Program-made: the position numbers and the translations under genes
Assembly (NCBI GenBank): GCA_016716965.1
Contig: JADJUP010000027.1
Location: 1-64,000, forward strand
DNA from: Sulfuritalea sp.
GTDB lineage: Bacteria; Pseudomonadota; Gammaproteobacteria; Burkholderiales; Rhodocyclaceae
Length of the DNA: 64,000 bases
Reading direction: 5' to 3'
Shown: one piece after another, positions 10,201 through 17,940 of the stretch
Layout: every line of letters begins with the position of its first letter
How positions within the stretch are numbered: the first letter of the stretch is position 1
The notes under the pieces: model-generated
Database searches by the model: none
Seen by the model: the letters and a program-made list of their open reading frames with translations, nothing else
Told to the model about the DNA's origin: nothing

Positions 10201-10589
10201 CAGGGATGCTGGTCCGACGTGTGGTTGACCACCAGCTCGGTGATCACGCGCAGATTGCGCCGGTGCGCCTCGTCGACAAAATGGCGGAAGTCGTCGAGCG
10301 TGCCATAGGACGGATGCACGTTCTCGTAATCGGACACGTCGTAGCCGTCGTCGCGCAGCGGCGATGGGTAGAAAGGCAACAGCCACACGGTATTGACGCC
10401 CAGCGACTGGACGTGGTCGAGCCGCTCGGTCAGGCCGCGAAAGTCGCCTATGCCGTCGCCGTTGCCGTCGGCATAGGCCTTGATGTGCAGCTCGTAGATG
10501 ACCGCATCCTTGTACCAGAGGGAATCGCTTTCCGGCTCGGCTGCGGCTGGAATCGGGCTGTCGTGGCGGATATCAATGTCCTTGTGCAT
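7227..10589 (-). CDS. treS: trehalose synthase / maltokinase fusion protein
   Basis: This 1120-residue bifunctional enzyme interconverts trehalose and maltose and phosphorylates maltose to maltose-1-phosphate, the GlgE substrate. Residues about 20-570 are the GH13_16 TreS part, with D221 in GVDGFRLDAIPYL as nucleophile and E263 in LLLAEANMWPED. Residues about 585-1120 are the maltokinase (Pep2/Mak) part, with the kinase-like HGDLHLGQVLV and ILIDFEGEP motifs near 985-1010. The start is the ATG at 10589 (MHKDIDIRHD), 13 bp after glgE; upstream in-frame sequence is a glgE shadow. Fused TreS-Mak is common in proteobacteria and channels maltose directly to the kinase. Confidence 0.95.
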   Translation of the reverse strand: MHKDIDIRHDSPIPAAAEPESDSLWYKDAVIYELHIKAYADGNGDGIGDFRGLTERLDHVQSLGVNTVWLLPFYPSPLRDDGYDVSDYENVHPSYGTLDDFRHFVDEAHRRNLRVITELVVNHTSDQHPWFQAARNAPKGSPEREFYVWSDDPKKYAGTRIIFTDTEKSNWTWDEVAQQYFWHRFFSHQPDLNFDNPAVLQAVMKTMEFWLEMGVDGFRLDAIPYLIERDGTSNENLRETHDVIKEIRRRLEEKYPGRLLLAEANMWPEDVREYFGDGDECQMAYHFPLMPRLYMAIAQEDRHPVVEILAQTPDIPANCQWAVFLRNHDELTLEMVTNKERDYMYSMYAAESRARINIGIRRRLAPLLENNPDRIKLMNSLLLSMLGTPVLYYGDEIGMGDNIFLGDRDGVRTPMQWSSDRNGGFSRVDPQRLYLPPIQDPIYGYEAVNVESQAREPSSLLSWTRQLLAVRATTRAFGRGSVAMLHPGNRKVLAYVREYEGEVILCVVNVSRVAQPVELDLAAYKGRVPVEMIGRSAFPTIGKEPYFLTLMAYGFFWFRLSADAEPPIWHTDRAPLDELAVVVLFDGWNSFFRARVVPWRIAMAEKTRVQLEREILPRFLLRQRWYGAKSEPLERAVIAEHAMLQAGDAQWLLALVDIQGPAAPTRCFVPLAIAFEDAEGQVPRLLAAVAVAKVRQQAATGVLADAMADEAFCRAMVDAIGANRQLKTESGVLCFTPSDAFARIVGETLQGPMPVTRLAASSNSVSLLGDGLFLKAYRHLREGVSPELEMGRFLTDVVDFRHCVPVAGSVEFRATDGTVYALALVQAKVMNQGDAWGHTVDRLVRLLESCCNIEEKIPQDLAPMVERMQVLARRVAELHLALARHTGDPAFDPEPVQADDLGRWAATVGDECRRTLDSLSRRSGAWAEPLAGLARRVVAASPALLARIARVSASDPIGVKTRLHGDLHLGQVLVCHDDFILIDFEGEPLRPLAERRAKHCALRDVAGMLRSFDYARHAALEQCAKAGSDPGRLDEVARQWERGMRAGFLQTYGEVVVAGGLYADPAQFEAATSLIDLFELEKALYELRYEMDNRPDWVGVPLAGIAALAGASGSDKGEMP

Positions 10590-10602
10590 CACGCCGCCCC
10601 AG

Positions 10603-12597
10603 TCACAGGAAATAGTCGAAGTCGTGCTCGCTGCGCAAGCGTCGGCGCAGGCGCAGGATGTGCAGCGGCGAGGCCTGCGGGTCGAGGCTGACGAAGTTGC
10701 GGCCGCCCTGCCACAGAAAATGCGCTCCCGACAACAGGTCGTGCGCCTGGTAGGGCTTGTCTTCCGGCAGGCCCAGCTGTGCCAGCGGCAAATCGACCCA
10801 GCCGGCCTGGACGTGGTGGGGATCGAGGTTGGCCACCATGACCAGGGTGTCATCGCCCGCCGTCTTGCTGTAGCAAAGCATCAGGGGATTGTCGATGGCA
10901 TGGAAGCTCAGATTCCAGTCAGACTGCAGCGCCGGGTTTTCGCGGCGCACGCGATTGAGGCGCGCGATGTAGTGGCGCAGGCTGTCGGGCCGGTCGCATT
11001 CCCAGTTTCGCAGCTGGAACTTCTCGGAGTTCAGGTATTCCTCGCCGCCGGGCTTGAGCGGCTCATGCTCCATCAGTTCGTAGGCCGGGCCGTAGATGCC
11101 GTAGCTGGCGCCAAGCGTTGCGGCCAGCGCCACCCGCAGCAGAAAGCCGGGGCGGCCGCTGTACTGCAGAAACTCGGGCAGGATGTCCGGGGTATTGGGC
11201 CACAGGTTGGGGCGAAAGTATTCGCGCGAGTCGTGCAAGGCGAGTTCGGTGAAGTAGTCCGTCAGTTCCTGTGCGGTATTGCGCCAGGTGAAATAGGTGT
11301 AGGACTGCGTGAAGCCCAGTTTCGCCAGGCGGTGCATGATTTTTGGCCGGGTAAAAGCCTCGGCCAGGAAAATGACTTCGGGATGCTCGGCCTTGACGCC
11401 GCCTATCAGCCATTCCCAGAATGGGAAGGGCTTGGTATGCGGGTTGTCCACGCGGAAGATGCGCACGCCCTCGCCTATCCAGTGGTCCACCACGGCCCTC
11501 AGTTCATTCCACAGTCCCTGCCAGTCGTCGCTTTCGAAATCGAAGGGATAAATGTCCTGGTATTTCTTGGGCGGATTCTCGGCGTACTGGATGCTGCCGT
11601 CGGGCCGATGGCGGAACCACTCGGGATGCTGCTTGACGTAGGGATGATCCGGCGAGCACTGGAAGGCGATGTCCATGGCGACATCCATGCCCAGTTTCCG
11701 GGCCTGCCCGACCAACTCGCGGAAACTCGCCGCGCTGCCAAGTTCGGGGTGAATGTCGCGGTGGCCGCCCTCGGCGGCGCCAATCGCCCACGGGCTGCCC
11801 GGATCGTCGGGGCCGGCGCTCAGGGTGTTGTTGGGCCCCTTGCGAAAGCCGCGGCCGATGGGATGGATAGGCGGCAGGTAAAGCACATCGAAGCCCATGG
11901 CGGCGATGTCGGGCAAGCGTTCAATGACGCCGGCAAAGCTGCCATGGCTTTCGTTGCCGACGCGGCAGGAACGGGGGAAGAGTTCGTACCAGGCCGAAAA
12001 GCGCGCGCGTTCGATATCGACCGTGACGTCGAGCACGCGCTCGTTTTCCGCAACGAAAAGGCGCTCGGAGTGCATGGCCATCAGCGTGGCGAGGCTTTCG
12101 CTTTGCGCCATGGCCTGGCGAGTGTCGGGCGCGGCGGTGGAACCCAATTGCGCGGCCCAGCTCTTGAGTTCGGCGGCTGCGCTGCCGTCGGCCCGGTTTG
12201 CCGCGGCGGTGACCAGCTCGGCGCCGACCTGCAAGGCGGCGATGATGTCGGCAGGATCCTGGCGGCGGGCGACATCGTGGCGCCAGGTCAGGAAGCGATC
12301 GACCCAGCCGATCACCGTGTATTCGTGCCGCCCCGGCGAACTGACATGGAAGCTGGCGCGCCAGCGGTCGTTGCCCAGGGGCGCCATGGCAATCTCGTCC
12401 CAGCGTTCCATGCCGGCCTGACGATGACGCAGCAAACAGCGCAACTGGTCGTGGCCGTCGGCGAAGATGTCCGCTTCGACGACGACCTCTTCGCCCACCG
12501 TGCGTTTGACAGGAAAGCGGCCGCCATTGATCTCGGGGCGCACCCGCTCGATCACGACGCGGGCGCGGCCTGTTAAGGGAAGCGTGGCGGCGGTCAT
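10603..12597 (-). CDS. glgE: alpha-1,4-glucan:maltose-1-phosphate maltosyltransferase
   Basis: GlgE extends alpha-1,4-glucans using maltose-1-phosphate. The 664-residue product has an N-terminal domain with helical insertions (about 1-200) and the GH13_3 barrel. Conserved blocks are YLPPIHPIGR (240-249), FQCSPDHPYVKQHPEWF (312-328) and FRVDNPHTKPFPFWEW, where D384 is the expected nucleophile; E413 in FLAEAF is the acid/base. The ATG at 12597 overlaps the glgB stop (ATGA). Position directly upstream of treS-mak matches the TreS-Mak-GlgE-GlgB route. Confidence 0.96.
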   Translation of the reverse strand: MTAATLPLTGRARVVIERVRPEINGGRFPVKRTVGEEVVVEADIFADGHDQLRCLLRHRQAGMERWDEIAMAPLGNDRWRASFHVSSPGRHEYTVIGWVDRFLTWRHDVARRQDPADIIAALQVGAELVTAAANRADGSAAAELKSWAAQLGSTAAPDTRQAMAQSESLATLMAMHSERLFVAENERVLDVTVDIERARFSAWYELFPRSCRVGNESHGSFAGVIERLPDIAAMGFDVLYLPPIHPIGRGFRKGPNNTLSAGPDDPGSPWAIGAAEGGHRDIHPELGSAASFRELVGQARKLGMDVAMDIAFQCSPDHPYVKQHPEWFRHRPDGSIQYAENPPKKYQDIYPFDFESDDWQGLWNELRAVVDHWIGEGVRIFRVDNPHTKPFPFWEWLIGGVKAEHPEVIFLAEAFTRPKIMHRLAKLGFTQSYTYFTWRNTAQELTDYFTELALHDSREYFRPNLWPNTPDILPEFLQYSGRPGFLLRVALAATLGASYGIYGPAYELMEHEPLKPGGEEYLNSEKFQLRNWECDRPDSLRHYIARLNRVRRENPALQSDWNLSFHAIDNPLMLCYSKTAGDDTLVMVANLDPHHVQAGWVDLPLAQLGLPEDKPYQAHDLLSGAHFLWQGGRNFVSLDPQASPLHILRLRRRLRSEHDFDYFL

Positions 12598-14552
12598 GAT
12601 CCCACTCCACCTGCCGTCTCGGCTTTGAGGTACACCACCCCGAGCGGCGGCAGTGTCAGCGACAGGGAGTGGTAGTGTCCCTGTCGTGCCACCGGCGAAG
12701 CCTCGACGCCGCCCAGGTTGCCGACGCCGCTGCCGCCGTAGATGGCCGCGTCGCTGTTGAGGATCTCGCGCCAATAACCGGGATGCGGAACGCCGACGAC
12801 ATAGTTCTGGCGCGCGACCGGGGTGAAATTGCAGACCACGAGTACGCTGTCCTCCGGGCGATTGCCGTGGCGCAGGAAGCTGATCACGCTTTCCTCCCAG
12901 TCGTGGAAATCGACCCAGCTGAAGCCGTCGCCGGAAAAGTCCTTCTGGTGGAGCGCCGGCTCGGCGCGGTAGCAGCGGTTGAGGTCGCCCATCCAGCGCT
13001 GCAGGCCGCCGTGCAGCGGATACTGCAGCACATGCCACTCCAGGCTTTCATCGTGCTGCCATTCGCGGCGCTGGCCGAACTCGCCGCCCATGAACACCAG
13101 CTTCTTGCCGGGGTGAGCCCACATGTGTCCATAGAGCAGGCGCAGGTTGGCGAACTGCTGCCATTCGTCGCCCGGCATCTTGCCGATCAGCGAACCCTTG
13201 CCATGCACCACCTCGTCATGCGACAGCGGAAGGACGAAATTCTCGGTGAAGGCATACCAGATGCTGAACGTCAGTTTCTCGTGGTGGTACTTGCGAAACA
13301 CCGGGTCCTGGCAAAAGTACTTCAGGGTGTCGTGCATCCAGCCCATGTTCCACTTCATGCCGAATCCCAGCCCGCCGGCGTAGGTCGGCCGCGACACCAT
13401 CGGCCAGGCGGTGGATTCCTCGGCGATGGTCAGGGTGTCCGGGTGGTCGCGATAGACGGCCTCGTTGAGCATGCGCAGAAACTGCATGGCGGCGAGGTTT
13501 TCGCGCCCGCCATGCTCATTGGGTATCCACTCGCCCTCCTTGCGGCCGTAGTCGAGGTAGAGCATCGACGCGACGCCGTCGACGCGCAGGCCGTCGATGT
13601 GGTACTTGTCGAGCCAGAAAAGGGCGCTCGACAACAGGAAGGCACGAACTTCGTTGCGCCCGTAGTTGAAGATGGCGCTGTTCCATTCGGGGTGGTAGCC
13701 CTGGCGCGGATCGGCATGTTCGTAAAGATAGGTGCCGTCGAAATACGCCAGGCCGTGTTCGTCACTCGGAAAATGCGACGGCACCCAATCGAGGATCACG
13801 CCGATGCCGGCCTGGTGCAGGTGGTCGATCAGGGCCATCAGGTCCTGCGGCGTGCCCTGGCGCGAGGTCGGGGAAAAGTAACCGGTGGTCTGATAACCCC
13901 AGGAGCCGAAAAAGGGATGCTCCGTGACGGGCAGCAGTTCGACGTGGGTGAAACCCAGTTGGCGAACATGGTCCGCCAGCAAGGGCGCGATCTCGCGGTA
14001 GCTGAGGGAGCGGTTGCCATCCTCGGGTACTCGGCGCCATGAACCGAGGTGAACTTCGTAAATCGACATCGGCGCATCGAGCGCGTTGGCCGCTCGTCGC
14101 TTCTCCATCCACTCTGCATCGCTCCAGACATAGCCGAGGTCCCAGACACGCGACCCGGTGCGCGGCGGGACTTCGCTGAAAACGCCGCAGGGGTCGGCCT
14201 TGTCGACCTGGTAGCCGTCGTTGCGCGAGACGATGTGGTACTTGTAGCATTCGCCGCTACCGATGGCGGGGACAAATCCCTCCCATACGCCGGAGCCGTC
14301 GCCGCGTACCGCCAGCGGACAGGTCGACTTGTCCCAGCCATTGAAATCGCCCATGACGGATACCGCTGCGGCGTTCGGCGCCCACACGGCGAAATGCACG
14401 CCGGCCATTTCGTCGCGGGCGGCGAGATGGGCGCCCAGTTTTTCCGCAAGCCGGGCGTGGGTGCCTTCCTTGAAGAGGAAGATGTCATGGTCGGTAAGCG
14501 GCGCCGCAACGGCAGCCGATCGGTCGTTTGTCTGACTTGTGTTCTTGTTCAT
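12594..14552 (-). CDS. glgB: 1,4-alpha-glucan branching enzyme
   Basis: GlgB introduces alpha-1,6 branches into linear glucan. The 652-residue protein has a CBM48 module (about 45-125) and a GH13_9 barrel. Catalytic positions are D325 in GLRVDGVASMLYLDY, E378 in TIAEEST and D446 in LPLSHDEVVHGKGS. It lacks the long extra N-terminal module of E. coli GlgB (728 residues), as many homologues do. The ATG at 14552 overlaps the mscS stop by 4 nt and the glgB stop overlaps glgE, so it is the first metabolic gene of the operon. Confidence 0.96.
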   Translation of the reverse strand: MNKNTSQTNDRSAAVAAPLTDHDIFLFKEGTHARLAEKLGAHLAARDEMAGVHFAVWAPNAAAVSVMGDFNGWDKSTCPLAVRGDGSGVWEGFVPAIGSGECYKYHIVSRNDGYQVDKADPCGVFSEVPPRTGSRVWDLGYVWSDAEWMEKRRAANALDAPMSIYEVHLGSWRRVPEDGNRSLSYREIAPLLADHVRQLGFTHVELLPVTEHPFFGSWGYQTTGYFSPTSRQGTPQDLMALIDHLHQAGIGVILDWVPSHFPSDEHGLAYFDGTYLYEHADPRQGYHPEWNSAIFNYGRNEVRAFLLSSALFWLDKYHIDGLRVDGVASMLYLDYGRKEGEWIPNEHGGRENLAAMQFLRMLNEAVYRDHPDTLTIAEESTAWPMVSRPTYAGGLGFGMKWNMGWMHDTLKYFCQDPVFRKYHHEKLTFSIWYAFTENFVLPLSHDEVVHGKGSLIGKMPGDEWQQFANLRLLYGHMWAHPGKKLVFMGGEFGQRREWQHDESLEWHVLQYPLHGGLQRWMGDLNRCYRAEPALHQKDFSGDGFSWVDFHDWEESVISFLRHGNRPEDSVLVVCNFTPVARQNYVVGVPHPGYWREILNSDAAIYGGSGVGNLGGVEASPVARQGHYHSLSLTLPPLGVVYLKAETAGGVGS

Positions 14553-15502
14553 CGCTGGGTCTCCTGGGCGGTGGTTTCATGCCAACCGGGAAGCGATCCG
14601 GTGACCGTGTCGAGCCGAAGCGGCAGGGGCGGCGCAGTGCCATCCTTGGCCTGTCCCGCATAGATCGTCAGATGGGGAAACGGAATCTCGATTCCGGCGG
14701 CGTCGAAGGCATGCTTGAGGCGCCGCAGGAATTCGCGACGCACGCCCCACTGTTCGATCGGCGCGACCTTGAAGCGGCAACGCAGGACGACCGCGGAATC
14801 CGCCCACTGCTCGACCCCGGCGACCTCAAGGTCGTCGAGTATCCTCGGGCCGAAGACGCCATCCTGGCGCATCGCAGCGCCGACTTCGCGCATGACCCGG
14901 ATCGCCGCGTCGACGTCTTCCCGATAGGCAACGCCGACATCGACCACGGCCTGGGCAAAATCGCGCGTCATGTTGGTGACGGTGGTGATGGTTCCGTTGG
15001 GAACGAAATGCACCCTGCCCTCGTAGTCGCGCATCCGGACGTAGCGCAAGGTGATCTCTTCGACCACGCCCGCCTTGCCGCCGGCTTCCACCACGTCGCC
15101 CTGGCGCATCTGGTTTTCCAGCAACAGAAAGAAGCCGGTGAAGTAGTCCTTGACCAGGCTCTGCGCGCCGAAGCCGACCGCCACACCCACCACGCCTGCC
15201 GCGCCAAGTATCGGCGCTACCGAAATACCCAGTTCGCCCAGGATCAAGGTGCCGGCGACAAGCGAAACGACGACCGAGGCGGTGTAGCGAAAGACGCGGC
15301 CCAGCGTCGCGAAGCGCTTCACCTCTTCGCCATCTTCAAGGCCGCGCGTGATGTAGATACGCAGGCTGCGAATCAGATGATGTGAAAAAGCCATGGCAGC
15401 CCACGCCAATGCAGCGATGAGGGCAATGCGCAAGCCGGAGGAAATGGTCGGCGAAAATTGCTGGCCGAACGAGAGGATTTGATCGAGTGAAGATTTGTCC
15501 AT
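14549..15502 (-). CDS. MscS-family small-conductance mechanosensitive ion channel
   Basis: This 317-residue channel protein would sit in the inner membrane and release solutes on hypo-osmotic shock. TM segments lie near residues 20-40 and 70-95, followed by the pore-lining helix GAAGVVGVAVGFGAQSLVKD and the MscS beta domain (GDVVEAGGKAGVVEEITLR), then a C-terminal alpha/beta domain. The start at 15502 (MDKSSLDQ) gives a leader of roughly 55 nt from the proposed promoter. Earlier start codons at 15547 and 15562 would lie almost on the transcription start and lack a ribosome binding site. As first gene of the glycogen/trehalose operon it couples channel synthesis to solute metabolism. Confidence 0.9.
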   Translation of the reverse strand: MDKSSLDQILSFGQQFSPTISSGLRIALIAALAWAAMAFSHHLIRSLRIYITRGLEDGEEVKRFATLGRVFRYTASVVVSLVAGTLILGELGISVAPILGAAGVVGVAVGFGAQSLVKDYFTGFFLLLENQMRQGDVVEAGGKAGVVEEITLRYVRMRDYEGRVHFVPNGTITTVTNMTRDFAQAVVDVGVAYREDVDAAIRVMREVGAAMRQDGVFGPRILDDLEVAGVEQWADSAVVLRCRFKVAPIEQWGVRREFLRRLKHAFDAAGIEIPFPHLTIYAGQAKDGTAPPLPLRLDTVTGSLPGWHETTAQETQR

Positions 15503-15540
15503 TGCGCGTCCCAAGAATGGCGGGTTGAAGCGAAAATCAC

Positions 15541-15593
15541 TTGACATGTGTGTTTGTGCCAAATATTATTGCACAAAAGTATTATTGACGCAA
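15541..15593. promoter_or_regulatory. overlapping divergent promoters with a shared palindrome (marR / glycogen operon)
   Basis: On the plus strand TTGACA (15541-15546), a 17-nt spacer and TATTAT (15564-15569) form a near-consensus sigma-70 promoter for marR. On the minus strand TTGCGT (15593-15588), a 17-nt spacer and AATAAT (15570-15565) form a weaker promoter for mscS-glgB. Both -10 boxes occupy the same bases. The inverted repeat TTGTGC-N11-GCACAA (15554-15576) covers both -10 regions, as expected for a MarR-type operator, so one bound dimer could block both directions. Confidence 0.6.
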
Positions 15594-15609
15594 GACAAGG
15601 AGTCGAAAG

Positions 15610-16140
15610 GTGGGCAGACCAGGGAGACAATCAGGCGAAACGATATCCGGGCAGGAAACCCCTCGTCGGCCGCCGCAAGGAGTGGGCTCTCCCGATGGCG
15701 TCAAGGGGGATGAGGTCTTCAGCAAAGTGCTGCAGCTTGTGCGCACAGTCCAGACCGGTATGCAGAATATCGATACCAGCCATGGCCTCAGCGGTTCCCA
15801 GCTCTGGGCCCTGTGGCAGATTTCGGCTCAGCCGGGCCAGCGGGTCAGCGAACTGGCCGCCGCGCTGCACATTCACCCCTCTACCGCCAGCAATCTGCTC
15901 GACAAGCTCGAGGCGGGCGGATTGGTACGCAGGGAACGGCGCGACATCGACAACCGCGTGGTCCGTCTGTACCTTTCCGCGGTCGGGTTGAAGCTGGTCA
16001 AAGAAATTCCAGGCCCAATGAAAGGTCAGCTACGGCAAGCGTTGCAACAAGTGCCGGCGCCGATCCTGATCGGACTCTTCAAGGGCGTGACGGCCGTATT
16101 GGATCTGATGGACGAGGCGTCGCGCAAGACATCCGGCTAG
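15610..16140 (+). CDS. MarR-family transcriptional regulator
   Basis: This 176-residue winged-helix DNA-binding protein starts with a low-complexity 35-residue N-terminal tail. It continues with the MarR core: helices near 38-55, recognition region HIHPSTASNLLDKLEAGGLV (about 87-106) and wing RRERRDIDNRVVRLYLS. The start is GTG at 15610, decided by AAGGAG at 15597-15602 with a 7-nt spacer; no earlier in-frame start has a binding site. It is transcribed away from the glycogen/trehalose operon and shares its control region, so autoregulation plus control of that operon is the simplest inference. The ligand is unknown. Confidence 0.88.
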   Translation: MGRPGRQSGETISGQETPRRPPQGVGSPDGVKGDEVFSKVLQLVRTVQTGMQNIDTSHGLSGSQLWALWQISAQPGQRVSELAAALHIHPSTASNLLDKLEAGGLVRRERRDIDNRVVRLYLSAVGLKLVKEIPGPMKGQLRQALQQVPAPILIGLFKGVTAVLDLMDEASRKTSG

Positions 16141-16911
16141 CCCTGACGCTCCACGTTCCACTTTGTACTTACACAACCGAACGACAAGGAGATAGGCCAA
16201 GAACAGATCCGATATCGAACGCAAACGGATTCCGAATCCCCGACAGACGAAGATCGAGGGCGTTAGGAAGCGATTTATGATCGCTTTGCCGAACGCGCCC
16301 AGAGCTTTTCGACGCGGGGCAGGAAAAAGCCAATGAAACTCCAAATTCGATTCCGCAATCGCTTCGGCCGCGAGCTGCTCGATGAAAGCAAACAAACACC
16401 AAAGGCTTTGATGACATCTGGCAAGGATTTATTGCCCGAGTCCTGAAGGAAACAGAAGTCACCAAACGATTTATTGAACACGATCCACGGGCCAAAGTGG
16501 GTAGCGATGCGGAGAATCCTGAGCGTGTGCCTCTGGCCAAACTCGGGCGGCACAGCGTCACTCGCCTTCCGTTCAGCCGAAAATAGCGTTGAAGGGCAGC
16601 TTTCTGATCTGGCGAATTCACACCGCCGACCCAGAAATGCCGGTCTGGTTTTCTCAGTCAAGGTCGGCAGCGCACCGGAATCTGCCGGTGAGATCCCATG
16701 ACTTGGGAATGTAGAGTTGTGTAACGCGATTAGCCCAAAGATGTTATCTAAGGGGCCATCTACTATCTTGCAGCCACTCTCCGAGCTACAGGTGGCGCTG
16801 GGGTGTACCGCACAGAAAGTTTTCTGGCGAACTCTGTTGCTTTCATGTGCGAAATCGGCAAGTGACAGAGGCGACAGAGTCAAGATACTCCCGTATATCG
16901 CGCTGAATTTC
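16141..16911. other. gene-poor intergenic region of about 770 bp
   Basis: No intact gene can be supported here. Minus-strand open frames at 16169-16621 and 16275-16883 have no recognisable family sequence. The base composition is clearly richer in A and T than the flanking genes. The only interpretable content is the recombinase fossil described separately at 16401-16586. The stretch separates marR from the convergent M14 peptidase gene; no clear intrinsic terminator was seen for either. Confidence 0.6.
16401..16586 (+). pseudogene. fossil of a tyrosine recombinase (phage-type integrase) C-terminus
   Basis: The plus frame reads KGFDDIWQGFIARVL, then KETEVTKRFIEHDPRAK, then VGSDAENPERVPLAKLGRHS and VTRLPFSRK before a TAG. 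This matches the usual integrase layout: a GFDSIWQ-like helix, the H-x-x-R box (here HDPR), SDAES/LGH and the terminal VYRRK. The second box reads LGRH rather than LGH, and the nucleophilic tyrosine position is replaced (PFSRK). A TGA at 16383 cuts the frame upstream; a related frame (RELLDESKQTPKAL) precedes it shifted. It is a dead remnant, identified by motif memory only. Confidence 0.5.
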
Positions 16912-17751
16912 CTATTCTTTGTTGTTCTTAATCCATTCCAGCATATCCCGCCACATCTCCTGCTGGTCTTTCTGGCTAGGCATGGTGGTGGCGTTGGGCA
17001 ACTCGATGGTGACTAGCGGGATCTGCTTGATCAAGCCAAAGAAATTGCCCATCGAGCCGGGATACACACCGAGTTGGTTTAGCGTCAGGCGACCGAAGCG
17101 CAACGGCATTGGTACTGGGCCATCGTAGTCAAGCAGGTTGTACGGAGCATGCACACTGATGATCAGGTCAGGCCGAAATTCCTCGACCTGAGTCTGCAAC
17201 CAGAGCGTCTCGGTTTCCGATCCGGCTAGCTTGCCCGGATATCGGCGCGGGTCGCGCCGGGTGCGCTTTACCCAGTAAGCATGGGCATCCCGGGTCCAGT
17301 CCGGGGTCTGGAAATTGCGATTGAGGTCCACGCCACTGGAATTGACGCGAGTGGGCGGCCGGGCCATCAATCCGTCCGGGTTGGCCAGCGGAATCACCCG
17401 CCAGTGATGAATGGCTGCGTCGGGATGTTGAATCCAGTTCAGCCAGCGAAAGACGGTAGAAGTCGAGGTCAGCTCGTCGCCGTGGATACCGCCAACTACC
17501 AGAATGCGCCGGGCCGACGACGCTCGTTCGCGCCGGCTGGCGGTTGCGACATCGAGAAATACCAGCGGATTGCCCTTGGGCGTGATATCCCGGGCGGCGA
17601 CAAAATTCTGAATCCGGCAGGCGGAAGCGGAAACACTGCGCAGACGCTTGCCAAGCTGCTCGCACCAATTGTCAATGGGGCCGGCGAGCGCGGCCGCGGG
17701 CCACAGCATCAGCGCCACGAAGGCGATGAGGGAGGGACGATGGGCGAGCAT
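16912..17751 (-). CDS. M14-family zinc carboxypeptidase, exported
   Basis: This 279-residue protein has a signal peptide (about 1-23, ending AAALAG) and a compact M14 carboxypeptidase domain. Predicted zinc ligands are H90 and E93 in GGIHGDE and H201 in ISVHAP; E250 in TIELP is the catalytic glutamate. The ANPDGLMARPPTRVNSSGVD and LNRN blocks are typical of murein-peptide amidase (MpaA)-like members, which cleave the gamma-D-Glu-diaminopimelate bond. Export suggests action on cell-wall peptides in the periplasm. It is convergent with marR and divergent from the DUF3014 gene. Confidence 0.85.
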   Translation of the reverse strand: MLAHRPSLIAFVALMLWPAAALAGPIDNWCEQLGKRLRSVSASACRIQNFVAARDITPKGNPLVFLDVATASRRERASSARRILVVGGIHGDELTSTSTVFRWLNWIQHPDAAIHHWRVIPLANPDGLMARPPTRVNSSGVDLNRNFQTPDWTRDAHAYWVKRTRRDPRRYPGKLAGSETETLWLQTQVEEFRPDLIISVHAPYNLLDYDGPVPMPLRFGRLTLNQLGVYPGSMGNFFGLIKQIPLVTIELPNATTMPSQKDQQEMWRDMLEWIKNNKE

Positions 17752-17940
17752 TGCGCAATCATAGGCGAGACACCCGCCATCGACAACCGCCTCTGCAAGC
17801 CGCAGCAAAGGTCGGCGCCGGCGGGACGGCGACAAAAAAGCATGTCTGCCCCGGTGAGGTCTCGACCAGTTTATCCGGGCACTTCGGGTAATTGCGCTCG
17901 GGTCGAACGGACTATCCTTTCTTGCAGCGAGGACGAGACA

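Noticed and set aside
10498..12576. 692-codon plus-strand open frame opposite glgE
   Set aside because: Antisense shadow of glgE; no recognisable domain and typical third-position GC bias of the opposite strand.
16275..16883. 202-codon minus-strand open frame in the gene-poor patch
   Set aside because: No family motifs, no ribosome binding site seen, and it runs opposite the recombinase fossil; kept only as part of the intergenic description.
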